DNA from: Weeksellaceae bacterium | GTDB lineage: Bacteria; Bacteroidota; Bacteroidia; Flavobacteriales; Weeksellaceae | NCBI GenBank assembly: GCA_022013695.1 | Contig: JAKLPS010000004.1 | Location: 1 to 64,000, forward strand | Direction: 5' to 3' | Length of the DNA stretch: 64,000 bases | In this document: in pieces, positions 29,499 through 39,104 of the stretch | Layout of the letters: each line of letters begins with the position of its first letter | Position numbering within the stretch: position 1 is the first letter of the stretch | Position numbers and translations under genes: made by a program | The notes under the pieces: model-generated | Databases searched by the model: none | Seen by the model: the letters and a program-made list of their open reading frames with translations, nothing else | What the model was told of the DNA's origin: nothing

Positions 29499-29843
29499 CT
29501 ATATTTCTTTTGCAAATTGTTTTATAATTTCAGTCAAATACAGGGAGTTCACCTTTTGGTAAGGCAGGCTGTTTTGATCTAATAATTTCTTGAGGTTTTT
29601 GCCCATTGCATAATACATGATTTGATCTGCGTCGGCAAAAAGTCTGATTAATTCCTGATGTCCGCAGTCCACACCAGATTTCTTTGTGGCGCCTTTGCGA
29701 TCAGGTTGAGAATGATTGCGTTTTGCAAACTCCAAGGCAATTATATTTCTTTTATCTAATGTATAAATTGCAAGCTCAAGGCACCTACCTATGTGAATGG
29801 CAATTGTTTCCCGATCATTGGTTGGAATTATAATTTTTGTCAT
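29499..29843 (-). CDS. NifX/NifB-like (dinitrogenase iron-molybdenum cofactor family) protein
   Basis: KIIIPTNDRETIAIHIGRCLELAIYTLD ... DADQIMYYAMGKNLKKLL. Confidence 0.7.
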   Translation of the reverse strand: MTKIIIPTNDRETIAIHIGRCLELAIYTLDKRNIIALEFAKRNHSQPDRKGATKKSGVDCGHQELIRLFADADQIMYYAMGKNLKKLLDQNSLPYQKVNSLYLTEIIKQFAKEI

Positions 29844-29844
29844 A

Positions 29845-29958
29845 TCACTTCAGTTTTTCTTCATTTTCCAGTTTTTGAAACAACCAAAAAATGAGTTTGT
29901 AGGAAAGGTAAATCATTATAGGAAGTGTAATGATTTGGAGTATTTCTTTTATTTGCAT
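29845..29958 (-). CDS. 37-aa single-TM small protein in cydAB operon (not in supplied ORF track)
   Basis: Manual translation: MQIKEILQIITLPIMIYLSYKLIFWLFQKLENEEKLK*; 24 nt after the cydB stop, abuts the next gene. Confidence 0.65.
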   Translation of the reverse strand: MQIKEILQIITLPIMIYLSYKLIFWLFQKLENEEKLK

Positions 29959-29982
29959 TGCTTTATTTTTTTTGAATAAGAA

Positions 29983-31167
29983 TTAATAGGTGTCATTTTC
30001 AGAGTTTTCGAACTCGGATGAAGAAATTTTTCGAGAATCAATTTTGCGCCAAACCATTGCAATGTAGCCCACTACAAAGGGAATCATAAGCGATACGTAG
30101 CTCATCGTTCTTAAAGTAAACTCGCTGGAGGAGGCATTGGAAATCGTGAGAGAACTTTGCAGGTCATAAGTTGACGGATAACATGCTGTATTATTGAATC
30201 CTACTGATATCAAAAGCATCCAAATGGTAAAGACGGTTCCGACACCGGAAAACCAGATTCCGTTTGTGCTTTTCATAAAAATATTTAGTACCAATCCTAT
30301 CAAAACCAAAACTACACCGAAGACGAAAACAACTGTGAGAAAAGGCATTTCCAAAAAGTTTTGGAGATATTTATACGGTTGCAGAACAACTTCCTGCGTA
30401 TGAGGATTGACGGCATAACCATCCAAAAACAGCAACCTAATAAGCCAGAACAAAAAGAATATCAAGAAAGCAACAGCATTAATTCTGAGGCTTTTTTTGG
30501 AGGTTCTCAGGATGTTTTCGTTATCAATTATTTTCTGGAAATACAGATTTGCCAAAACTCTTGCAAGGAAGAAAACAGCCAGGCCAAGACTTATATTCTG
30601 AAAAAAGGCAAAATGCTCTACGGTCCAAAGTGCTTCTAGACCGTGGAAAGGTGTTTTCCAGGAAGAAATGATTGGCATTTCCCGCATCGTCATATTCACC
30701 ATATTGGATTTGTTGACGGAAAACTCTGCTCCAGTAAAAAAAGTAGAAACGGCAACGCCCAGAAGAAAGCTTCCCAAAACCCCATTCAAAAAAAGGAAAA
30801 TTTCAAACGTTTTATGGCCTAAGAAATTCCCCACTTTGCTTCGAAACTCGTAGGAAACTGCCTGAACAATGAATGCAAACAAAATTGCCATCCAAACATA
30901 ATAGGCACCGCTAAAACTGGTGGAATAAAATAGAGGAAACGAGGCAAAAAGAGCACCACCAAACGTCACCAATGTAGTGAATGTAATTTCCCATTTCCGT
31001 CCTGTAGAATTTAGTAACATCGTTTTTTCCTTCTCATTGGAAGCTAAAGAATAAATCAAGGATTGGCCTCCCTGAACAAATAGGAGGAACACCAATAATG
31101 CCCCCAAAAGTGACACCAATGCCCACCAATAGTGTTGCAGGCCGTTATAATCTAAGAATGAAAACAT
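29983..31167 (-). CDS. cydB: cytochrome bd oxidase subunit II
   Basis: Downstream of cydA; polytopic; LQHYWWALVSLLGALLVFLLFVQGGQSLIY. Confidence 0.9.
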   Translation of the reverse strand: MFSFLDYNGLQHYWWALVSLLGALLVFLLFVQGGQSLIYSLASNEKEKTMLLNSTGRKWEITFTTLVTFGGALFASFPLFYSTSFSGAYYVWMAILFAFIVQAVSYEFRSKVGNFLGHKTFEIFLFLNGVLGSFLLGVAVSTFFTGAEFSVNKSNMVNMTMREMPIISSWKTPFHGLEALWTVEHFAFFQNISLGLAVFFLARVLANLYFQKIIDNENILRTSKKSLRINAVAFLIFFLFWLIRLLFLDGYAVNPHTQEVVLQPYKYLQNFLEMPFLTVVFVFGVVLVLIGLVLNIFMKSTNGIWFSGVGTVFTIWMLLISVGFNNTACYPSTYDLQSSLTISNASSSEFTLRTMSYVSLMIPFVVGYIAMVWRKIDSRKISSSEFENSENDTY

Positions 31168-31179
31168 AGTTTTATTATT

Positions 31180-32715
31180 TTAATGTTGAGAACCTTTTCT
31201 GATTGCTGAAAGCATAATTTTGATCTCGGCAATTAGCAGTATTGTGAAAATAATCACAAACAAAAAGAATGTAATCTGAACGCTGTATGCATCTATCTGC
31301 GAAACCGATGCTATATTTGGCAGCAGATTTTGGATGGTCCAAGGTTGTCTCCCCACTTCTGCCACTACCCAGCCCGACTGTGAGGCAATATATCCCAGCG
31401 GAATGCTCCACAAAGTGAGCCGCAGCAACCCCTTACTTTTGTCTAAATTTCCTTTCATTATTTTCACGAAAAGCAAAATGAAGAGAAACAAAAAGTAAGT
31501 TCCAAGAATTACCATAATATGAAATGAGTAAAAACTTATTTTGACGTTAGGAATCAGCATATGCGAATTTTTCCCGTAGTAATATCCGTAGCCAAAATCT
31601 TTTTCGTGCGCACGGAAGGTCTTTAGTTCTTGTGCAGCTGTCGGCAGATCACCTGCTTTTTTTGCCTCGCCATAATGCCGCAAAGCATCAATCGCTTTTT
31701 TACCGCTAGCAATTCTTTCGTCGTAAGAAGGGATACCTTCTTTTTGGTTTCCGTGCACCAAATCGCTGATACCGGGAACAAACTTCTCAGAATCTAAAAA
31801 CGCAAGATAAGATAAGGCTTTCGGAATCTGGAACTGCACTAGAAATTGTTCTTTTTTATGAATCGTTTTATCTTGTTCACCGAAAATACCCATCGCAATG
31901 AGCGGTGCAGAGCGGTCCCCCTCGTATAGACCCTCCATAGCCGCCAATTTCATAGGCTGCGTTCTGGCCACTTGCCTCGCAGACTCATCTCCGCTCCAAA
32001 ATGTGCCCACGGTTGCTAAAAGTCCGAAAACGGTTGCCACCAGCATGCTTCGCTTTGCTAGGATAACGTCTCTATTTTTCAACAAAAACCAAGCGCTTAC
32101 ACCTACAACAAACAACGCCGAAACGATGTAGGAAGAAATGACGGTATGAAGAAATTTATTTACTGCCACCGGATTTAGAAGTACCGCCCAGAAATCAATC
32201 ATCTCATTTCGCATCGTATCTGGATTGAACTGTACTCCCACGGGATTCTGCATCCAACCGTTTGCCACCAGAATCCACAACGCTGAAAGATTGGAACCGA
32301 TGGCAACCAACCAACTCGAAGTAAGATGAAATCTCTGGCTTACCCTGTCCCAACCGAAAAACATGACAGCAATGAAGGTGCTTTCCATAAAGAACGCCAT
32401 TATTCCTTCAATGGCCAGCGGAGCTCCGAATATATCTCCAACAAACCAAGAATAATTGCTCCAATTGGTTCCGAATTCGAATTCCAAAATAATTCCAGTG
32501 GCAACTCCAATGGCAAAGTTGATTCCGAATAACTTCATCCAGAATTTGGTAATCTCTTTCCACTTTTCGTCTTGTGTTTTCACATATATGGTTTCCATAA
32601 TGGCAATCATAAATGTTGTTCCCAATGTAAGCGGAACAAACATCCAGTGATACATTGCGGTAAGAGCAAATTGTGCTCTGGACCAATTGACAAGTTCCCA
32701 GTCTATATGGTTCAT
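31180..32715 (-). CDS. cydA: cytochrome bd oxidase subunit I
   Basis: WSRAQFALTAMYHWMFVPLTLG; GWVVAEVGRQPWTIQNLLP. Confidence 0.96.
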   Translation of the reverse strand: MNHIDWELVNWSRAQFALTAMYHWMFVPLTLGTTFMIAIMETIYVKTQDEKWKEITKFWMKLFGINFAIGVATGIILEFEFGTNWSNYSWFVGDIFGAPLAIEGIMAFFMESTFIAVMFFGWDRVSQRFHLTSSWLVAIGSNLSALWILVANGWMQNPVGVQFNPDTMRNEMIDFWAVLLNPVAVNKFLHTVISSYIVSALFVVGVSAWFLLKNRDVILAKRSMLVATVFGLLATVGTFWSGDESARQVARTQPMKLAAMEGLYEGDRSAPLIAMGIFGEQDKTIHKKEQFLVQFQIPKALSYLAFLDSEKFVPGISDLVHGNQKEGIPSYDERIASGKKAIDALRHYGEAKKAGDLPTAAQELKTFRAHEKDFGYGYYYGKNSHMLIPNVKISFYSFHIMVILGTYFLFLFILLFVKIMKGNLDKSKGLLRLTLWSIPLGYIASQSGWVVAEVGRQPWTIQNLLPNIASVSQIDAYSVQITFFLFVIIFTILLIAEIKIMLSAIRKGSQH

Positions 32716-32730
32716 AATATTGTAATTTTT

Positions 32731-32979
32731 CTATTTTTTGATTTCTGTAAAATTTTTCCGAAGATATTCCATTCTTTGCTGGTCGTTTTCAAATTCTGTT
32801 TTTAAAAAGTCTTTAAAAAAAAATATTTTTAGAATACCGAACATTATCAAGAGCTTAAGAACTGCGATCACCCAGAGCGTACGGCTTTCTTTGGACATAA
32901 TACTAAAGCCATATTGGTAAAGCTTAATAAGTTCCTGAAATGGATATAATAATAATCTGAATACCGAATGAACTGTCAT
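32731..32979 (-). CDS. DUF4492-like small membrane protein of the cytochrome bd operon
   Basis: LYQYGFSIMSKESRTLWVIAVLKLLIMFGILKIFFFKDFL; directly upstream of cydA. Confidence 0.78.
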   Translation of the reverse strand: MTVHSVFRLLLYPFQELIKLYQYGFSIMSKESRTLWVIAVLKLLIMFGILKIFFFKDFLKTEFENDQQRMEYLRKNFTEIKK

Positions 32980-33062
32980 AATTGCAAGAGTATTTTATAA
33001 AGCAAAAGTACCTGCAAATGCTTTCTAAACTGTGGCAGAAAAACAGGTGAAAATGGTAATTT

Positions 33063-33938
33063 TTATCTATTAATCGATTTCCTAAACTCTGCTGGTGTAA
33101 CCCCCGAATTGGATTTAAAGAACTTGGTGAAATACGAATTGTCTTCAAAATACAATTCGTAAGCGATTTGGGAAATGGTATATTCGGAATTGACTAAAAA
33201 ACGTTTGGCTTCTAGAACAATTCTGTTTCTAATGATCTCTCCGACTGTTTTTCCGCTTATTTTTTTGCAAACTGTATTGAGATAATTGGGCGTAACGGAA
33301 AGATGATCTGCATAAAATTTTGGATAATGGGCTTCCATAAAGTGATTCTCCAGAAGTTTCTCAAATTTTACAAAAAGATAATTGTTGTTGAGGCTTTCTT
33401 TTTCTGGATTTTCATCTTCGGTCTTAAGAGAAATCATCAGCAGAACCTCAAGAATAAGGGTCTGGATCATTGATTTTGAATAGATTGATTTTGATGTGGC
33501 GAGATCAGATATCTTAGAGAAAGCTGATTCTATCTCATTTTTACAAGCTTCCACTTTTCTGAAACAGGATTTGCCGTTTTTGCGGAATAGGGGAAGCGAT
33601 GTGATAAAATCCTTTTGTGAAAGAAAATCGTTGAAGAATTCTGCGCGGAAATTGATCATTATGCCTTTTGGACTTCCGGAGGTAAATCTTATGTCGTGCA
33701 CCTGAGCGGGGCTGAGAAAGAAAATCGTATTATCTGCTATTTCCCATTCCTGAAAATCGATGTAATGAATTCCGCTACCACTATTCACATACAAAATCTG
33801 AAAAAATGAATGTTTGTGTGGAATCTTCGGGATGTACAAGTCTTCGTCCCAAAGCTGGCTGAGATCGTGGATCACGAAGGATTCTTTGTGATTTTCTCTT
33901 TCCGGAATATCGCAGGATTTGATAATAGGAATGCTCAT
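33063..33938 (-). CDS. AraC-family transcriptional regulator
   Basis: C-terminal double HTH: ISQIAYELYFEDNSYFTKFFKSNSGVTPAEFRK. Confidence 0.93.
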   Translation of the reverse strand: MSIPIIKSCDIPERENHKESFVIHDLSQLWDEDLYIPKIPHKHSFFQILYVNSGSGIHYIDFQEWEIADNTIFFLSPAQVHDIRFTSGSPKGIMINFRAEFFNDFLSQKDFITSLPLFRKNGKSCFRKVEACKNEIESAFSKISDLATSKSIYSKSMIQTLILEVLLMISLKTEDENPEKESLNNNYLFVKFEKLLENHFMEAHYPKFYADHLSVTPNYLNTVCKKISGKTVGEIIRNRIVLEAKRFLVNSEYTISQIAYELYFEDNSYFTKFFKSNSGVTPAEFRKSINR

Positions 33939-34017
33939 CGTTTTATGGAAATTGGATATGAAAATAAAAAAACCCTTCCACAAATATAATGAAAGGGTAA
34001 ATGACTCTAAACCAATC

Positions 34018-34224
34018 TTATCTGGAACAAGTTCTTCCCTCGTCTTTAACCCCTAATTTCTGAAGTATAGAATACATTAAACACCAGTTGGTAAATGCAC
34101 TTTGTAACAGATTGAGGCCTACAAATCCGGTCAGCCAAAACCAGTTTTCATTGACTTTGATTCCTAATAAGAGACTGCAGAGAATTAAAATTCCTGCAAT
34201 TGCGTGTACGATTCTTGTTTGCAT
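34018..34224 (-). CDS. DUF2892/YgaP-type inner-membrane protein (second)
   Basis: VHAIAGILILCSLLLG...GLNLLQSAFTNWCLMYSILQKLGVKD. Confidence 0.8.
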   Translation of the reverse strand: MQTRIVHAIAGILILCSLLLGIKVNENWFWLTGFVGLNLLQSAFTNWCLMYSILQKLGVKDEGRTCSR

Positions 34225-34234
34225 ATTTTTGTTA

Positions 34235-34534
34235 TTAAATTGATTTTTCTAAACTTATTATTGCGATATGAACTTGCGAAACTATTTCTTGTTTGGAATT
34301 AAAATCCTCTACACTTTTGTATATTTCGTCCACAATGTCATCTATTACAAATACCGTAAATAGTAAAGAATCAATTGACACGTAATCTTTAGGAAACCAG
34401 TTTTCTAACTCGTCTCCATTGTTTTTGTATCCTTTTACGGATTGATAGGAAAAGGCTTTCACGCCGGAATGTTTCAAAATGGTTTTCACGTCTTTTTCGA
34501 ATTCCTCTACTGCTGTTATTAATAATAGTTTCAT
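34235..34534 (-). CDS. small soluble protein, possibly PII-like fold
   Basis: MKLLLITAVEEFEKDVKTILKHSGVKAFSYQSVKGYKNNG...VHIAIISLEKSI resembles PII-superfamily order. Confidence 0.5.
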   Translation of the reverse strand: MKLLLITAVEEFEKDVKTILKHSGVKAFSYQSVKGYKNNGDELENWFPKDYVSIDSLLFTVFVIDDIVDEIYKSVEDFNSKQEIVSQVHIAIISLEKSI

Positions 34535-34562
34535 TTGTTCTGTATTTTTTAAAACTTTACAT

Positions 34563-37500
34563 TCAAAATTTTCGGTCTTCAGATGCTTTGTTTTCAGCCT
34601 CTGTTTTATCTTCCCATTTCTTCCTTTCTGTAATGTAGTACATCAACGGAACGACTATTAGGGTAAGAACGGTGGAAACGATGGCGCCAAACACTAAGGA
34701 AATAGCCAATCCCTGAAAAATCGGATCGAAAAGAATGATCACCGCTCCGATGACTACCGCCCCTGTGGTCAATAGAATGGGCATCGTTCGCACCGCTCCC
34801 GCTTCTATGATGGATTGCTTAAGAGGAATGCCCTCGTTTAATCGAATTTCTATAAAGTCAATCAGTAAGACCGAATTCCTGACCATTACACCCGCCAAAG
34901 CAATCATCCCGATAAATGAAGTTGCGGTAAAAAATGCACCAAGAAGCCAGTGTCCCAAAACAATTCCAATGAGCGAAAGCGGAATGGCAATCATCATCAC
35001 AATTGGTGTTTTGAAATTCTGGAACCACCCTACAATCAGCATATAAATAATTATTATCACAACAGCAAACGCAGTTCCCAAATCCCGGAATACCTCCAAG
35101 GTAATCTGCCATTCTCCGTCCCATTTCACGGTATAATTGTCATCATTTTCTGGTTGTTTCATGTACAGTTCGTTCAGCGAATATCCTTTCGGAAGCTGTA
35201 TTTTTTTCAGCTTATCTTCCATTCCCAAAATCGCATAAACCGGGCTTTCCAGGCCGCCAGCCATATCGGCCAATACATAAACCACTCTTTTCTGGTCTTT
35301 TCTATAAATGGATTTTTGCAATGTATCGCGTTCTACTTTTACCAGATCGCTCACGGGAACCATTCCACTTTGCCCTTTTACCTTGAGATTGGTAACGTCT
35401 TGAATGGTAGATTTGTCTCCGTCGTTGAGCGTCATTACGATATCTACGGCATCGTTTGATCTTTCATCGTACAAATTTCCTATAGAATGTTCGCCCATCA
35501 AATAAGTGAGATTACCAACAATCTGCTGCGGTGCAATACCGTTCAGCATTGCTTTTTCTTTGTCCGGAATGAGTTTGAACTCCGTTTGTGGTGCTTCAAC
35601 CATCCAATCGACATCCACTACATCTTCCGTTTTCTGCAGGATTTCTTCCACTTTTTTGGCCACTTTTATCTGCTCAGCATAATCGGGACCGTACACTTCT
35701 GCAACGATGGTCGATAAAACCGGAGGTCCCGGAGGTACTTCCACAACTTTCACATTGGCACCGTACTGTGCCGCAATTTTCTGAATGGTGGGCCGTATTT
35801 TTTTGGCAACATCGTGACTCTGATCACTACGATCTTCTTTGTGCAAAAGATTTACCTGGATGTCTGCGGTATTGCTGGCACCTCTCATATCATAATGGCG
35901 TACCAAACCATTAAAGGTCATCGGTGCAGAAGAACCTACATAGTTCTGGTAATTCACCACTTCCGGAACTGTTTTCAGGTATTGCGCAATGTCTTTCGTA
36001 GCAGCGGCTGTTCTTTCCAGAGTGGTTCCTTCCGGCATATCAATCACCAGTTGGATTTCGTTTTTGTTATCAAAAGGGAGCATTTTCACGGCGATCCATT
36101 TCGTAAAAAATGCCAACACCGAAATTAATAGAAGCACAAAGGTAACGCCCATCATCGTCCATCTTTTGGATTTGTTGTCGAGCAGCGGTTGTTCTATTCT
36201 TTTATAAATCCTATAGATTCTTCCTGTTTCCAAGCCTTCTTCCTCTTTATGCTCTTCTTTTTCTTTTACCTTTAATAAATGAAAGGCCAAATATGGTGTT
36301 ATCGTCAAAGCCACAAACAAAGAAAGCAACATCGCGATCGAAGCTCCAATCGGCATTGGCGACATATATGGCCCCATCATTCCGGAAACGAAAGCCATTG
36401 GCAAAATCGCAGCTATAACTGTAAAAGTGGCTAAAATAGTTGGATTCCCGACTTCATTGATGGCATAAATTGCTGCTTGCTTGAAGGGTAATTTCTTGAG
36501 ATGAAAATGCCTGTGCATATTTTCTGCAATGATAATGCTGTCATCCACCACAATTCCTACCACGAAGACAAGAGCAAATAGCGTGATCCTGTTTAACGTA
36601 TAACCCAACATATAGTAGCTGAAGAGTGTTAATGCAAACGTAAGCGGAACGGAGAAAAACACAACCAATCCGCCCCGCCACCCCATGGCTGCCATGACAA
36701 GAAAAGTAACTGCCAAAATTGCAACTCCCAAATGCATCAGTAATTCCGAAACTTTGTGTGATGCAGTTTCGCCATAGTTTCTGGTGACTTCTACGTGAAC
36801 ATCTTCTGGAATTAAATTCTTTTTGAGTTCCTGAACTTTGGCCAGAATCTGTTCCGAAATTTTCATCGCATCGGCTCCTTTTACTTTGGAAACCGAAAGC
36901 GTGACGGCAGGATACTCCGATTTAAATTTTTTTCCGCTTTCTAAAGCGTTTCCGTATCCGAAACTGACGTAGTTGGCAGGAGAAGCCGCTCCGTCTTCTA
37001 TTTTGGCAACTTGTTTTAGATACACGGGCATATTCTGCGACGTTCCTATCACGAGATTTTCCACATCCTCCGACGAATTTAGAAATTGGCCCGTCGTCAA
37101 GAGATATTCTTCATCATTGGAATCAAAACTTCCGGATTGTGAACTTGCATTATTCGCCTGAATCATTTGCATTACCGAAAGCGCATCCACGTTCAACTCG
37201 GCCATTTTGTCTTTATCAATAATGATTTTCAATTGTCGGTTTCTTCCGCCAATCACATTGGTCAGAGAAACGTCTTTTATTTTTTTGATTTCGGAAGACA
37301 ATTCCTCGCCCATCTGCCGAAGTTCATAATCGTTGTATTTTTCGCTCCACAGCGTTAGCCCAAGTATCGGAACATCGTCTATGGATCGCGTTTTCACGAT
37401 CGGTTCGTAAACTCCTTTTGGGAAGATGTTTTTATTTTTTATCAATTCGTCATACAACTTCACATAGGAACGTTCTGTATCTTCTCCTACATAGAACTGC

Positions 37501-37793
37501 ACAACGATCATTGCTTTCCCGTTCATCGCGGTCGAGTGGATGTGTTCTACACCTTTGATATTAGAAATAATTTTTTCCAAAGGTTTTACCACGCGGTTTT
37601 CCACTTCTTTGGGGGAAGCTCCCGGATAGCCCACCATCACATCTGCCATTGGTACAATGATCTGCGGCTCCTCTTCTCTTGGTATTAATGTCGAACTGTA
37701 CACCCCGATAATCATTAAAGCAACCATCAGCAAAATGGTCAGTTTTGAATTGATGAAAAACTCGGCGATACGCCCTGCGAACCCTTTTTCCAT
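34563..37793 (-). CDS. efflux RND transporter permease subunit
   Basis: 1076 aa; VGYPGASPKEVENRVVKPLEKIISNIKGVEHIHS; FVVGIVVDDSIIIAENMHRH. Confidence 0.93.
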   Translation of the reverse strand: MEKGFAGRIAEFFINSKLTILLMVALMIIGVYSSTLIPREEEPQIIVPMADVMVGYPGASPKEVENRVVKPLEKIISNIKGVEHIHSTAMNGKAMIVVQFYVGEDTERSYVKLYDELIKNKNIFPKGVYEPIVKTRSIDDVPILGLTLWSEKYNDYELRQMGEELSSEIKKIKDVSLTNVIGGRNRQLKIIIDKDKMAELNVDALSVMQMIQANNASSQSGSFDSNDEEYLLTTGQFLNSSEDVENLVIGTSQNMPVYLKQVAKIEDGAASPANYVSFGYGNALESGKKFKSEYPAVTLSVSKVKGADAMKISEQILAKVQELKKNLIPEDVHVEVTRNYGETASHKVSELLMHLGVAILAVTFLVMAAMGWRGGLVVFFSVPLTFALTLFSYYMLGYTLNRITLFALVFVVGIVVDDSIIIAENMHRHFHLKKLPFKQAAIYAINEVGNPTILATFTVIAAILPMAFVSGMMGPYMSPMPIGASIAMLLSLFVALTITPYLAFHLLKVKEKEEHKEEEGLETGRIYRIYKRIEQPLLDNKSKRWTMMGVTFVLLLISVLAFFTKWIAVKMLPFDNKNEIQLVIDMPEGTTLERTAAATKDIAQYLKTVPEVVNYQNYVGSSAPMTFNGLVRHYDMRGASNTADIQVNLLHKEDRSDQSHDVAKKIRPTIQKIAAQYGANVKVVEVPPGPPVLSTIVAEVYGPDYAEQIKVAKKVEEILQKTEDVVDVDWMVEAPQTEFKLIPDKEKAMLNGIAPQQIVGNLTYLMGEHSIGNLYDERSNDAVDIVMTLNDGDKSTIQDVTNLKVKGQSGMVPVSDLVKVERDTLQKSIYRKDQKRVVYVLADMAGGLESPVYAILGMEDKLKKIQLPKGYSLNELYMKQPENDDNYTVKWDGEWQITLEVFRDLGTAFAVVIIIIYMLIVGWFQNFKTPIVMMIAIPLSLIGIVLGHWLLGAFFTATSFIGMIALAGVMVRNSVLLIDFIEIRLNEGIPLKQSIIEAGAVRTMPILLTTGAVVIGAVIILFDPIFQGLAISLVFGAIVSTVLTLIVVPLMYYITERKKWEDKTEAENKASEDRKF

Positions 37794-37886
37794 AAAAAAA
37801 TATTTTTTTAATGTGAAAATGTATCAATGTAACAATTACAAACTTTGTTCGTAAATCAGTAATTGCTGCATTGGTAAATTGTTACA

Positions 37887-38975
37887 TTATTTAATTTGAA
37901 TTTTTGCTCCATTATACAATTTTCCGTTAGCAGAGACGATGTACGGTTCTTTTGAGTTCAAACCTGAAATGACTTCTGCCTGATCTCCCAAGATTTTTCC
38001 GATTTTTATCCATCGTAGAACGGCGGTATTCTGAGAACTCACGACGTACACACCCGTTAGTTGACCTTTTTCCACCAAAGCAGATTTCGGAATTATTATC
38101 ATTTCCTGAAAATCTTGATTCTTCTTCCCCGAGTTTTTGAAAGGGAACTGCACATTGACGAACATCCCCGGTAGCAAGTCCCTCGAGGCTGCAATATTGA
38201 TTTTTACCAAATATTGTCCGCCGGTATTTGCAGCTGATTTGCTGATTTCCGAAACCATTCCGGAAATGGTTTTATTAATAGATTTCAAGGTCACCAGCAC
38301 CTGCATTCCTTGATGAATAAGGGTAATATTCTCTTCGGAAACCAAAACCTGCGCCTGCAAAGCTCCAGAAGATTCTATCGTCAAAAGTGGACTTCCCGGA
38401 CTTGCCATATCGCCTTGCTCTGCAAATTTCGCAGTAATTGTACCGGAAATCGGAGCAGTAATGTTGGTATATTTATATTGAGAGTTGACTTCATTTTTCA
38501 TCTGCTGCGCTGCTTGCAGACCTGCCAGAGCTATTTCGTAGCGCGCTCTCATATCGTCTAATTCTTTTTGGGATGCGCTTTGATTTTTGTATAAATTCTG
38601 AAATCTTTCATAATCTTTTTTAGCACTGTTGAAATTCGCCTGGGCTTGCAAAATCTGCGCATTGGCTTGCCCTCCCTTTGCTTGAATATCGGTAGAGTTG
38701 ATGTGTACCAAGGCTTGTCCCGCTGTAACGTTTTGGCCCACCTCTACTTTCATTGATGTGATGTAGCCCATCATTTTTGTAGAAACATTCACAGAGTTTC
38801 TGGCAACCAATTTTCCACTAACGGTGGCTGATGCGCCTGAGGAATTCGTTGATGACTTGTTGAGCTGCACCAAAATGGGTGAATCGGTATTTTGGACAGA
38901 TGTTTTATCGTCTGAAGAGCAACTGCTGAACAATGTGGCAGACCATAAAAGCGTAGAGTAGATGTATGTTTTCAT
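37887..38975 (-). CDS. RND efflux periplasmic adaptor lipoprotein
   Basis: TLFSSCSSDD lipobox; MTSMKVEVGQNVTAGQALVHINS-type biotinyl-lipoyl motif; start moved from 39032. Confidence 0.9.
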   Translation of the reverse strand: MKTYIYSTLLWSATLFSSCSSDDKTSVQNTDSPILVQLNKSSTNSSGASATVSGKLVARNSVNVSTKMMGYITSMKVEVGQNVTAGQALVHINSTDIQAKGGQANAQILQAQANFNSAKKDYERFQNLYKNQSASQKELDDMRARYEIALAGLQAAQQMKNEVNSQYKYTNITAPISGTITAKFAEQGDMASPGSPLLTIESSGALQAQVLVSEENITLIHQGMQVLVTLKSINKTISGMVSEISKSAANTGGQYLVKINIAASRDLLPGMFVNVQFPFKNSGKKNQDFQEMIIIPKSALVEKGQLTGVYVVSSQNTAVLRWIKIGKILGDQAEVISGLNSKEPYIVSANGKLYNGAKIQIK

Positions 38976-39104
38976 AAGGGATGGTATTATTTTTTTATAA
39001 ACCTTGACATAGTTTATAGCAAACCCCAACAAGGCTGATCGGGCAGGAGACTATCAGCTGCAGGATGGACTACGGAAGATACTGTTCGATTGTCTATTAA
39101 ATGA

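Noticed and set aside
33047-33060. GTGAAAATGGTAAT upstream of DUF4492/cydA as a further Crp site
   Set aside because: Only the left half-site fits GTRA-N6-TYAC; not counted as a member.
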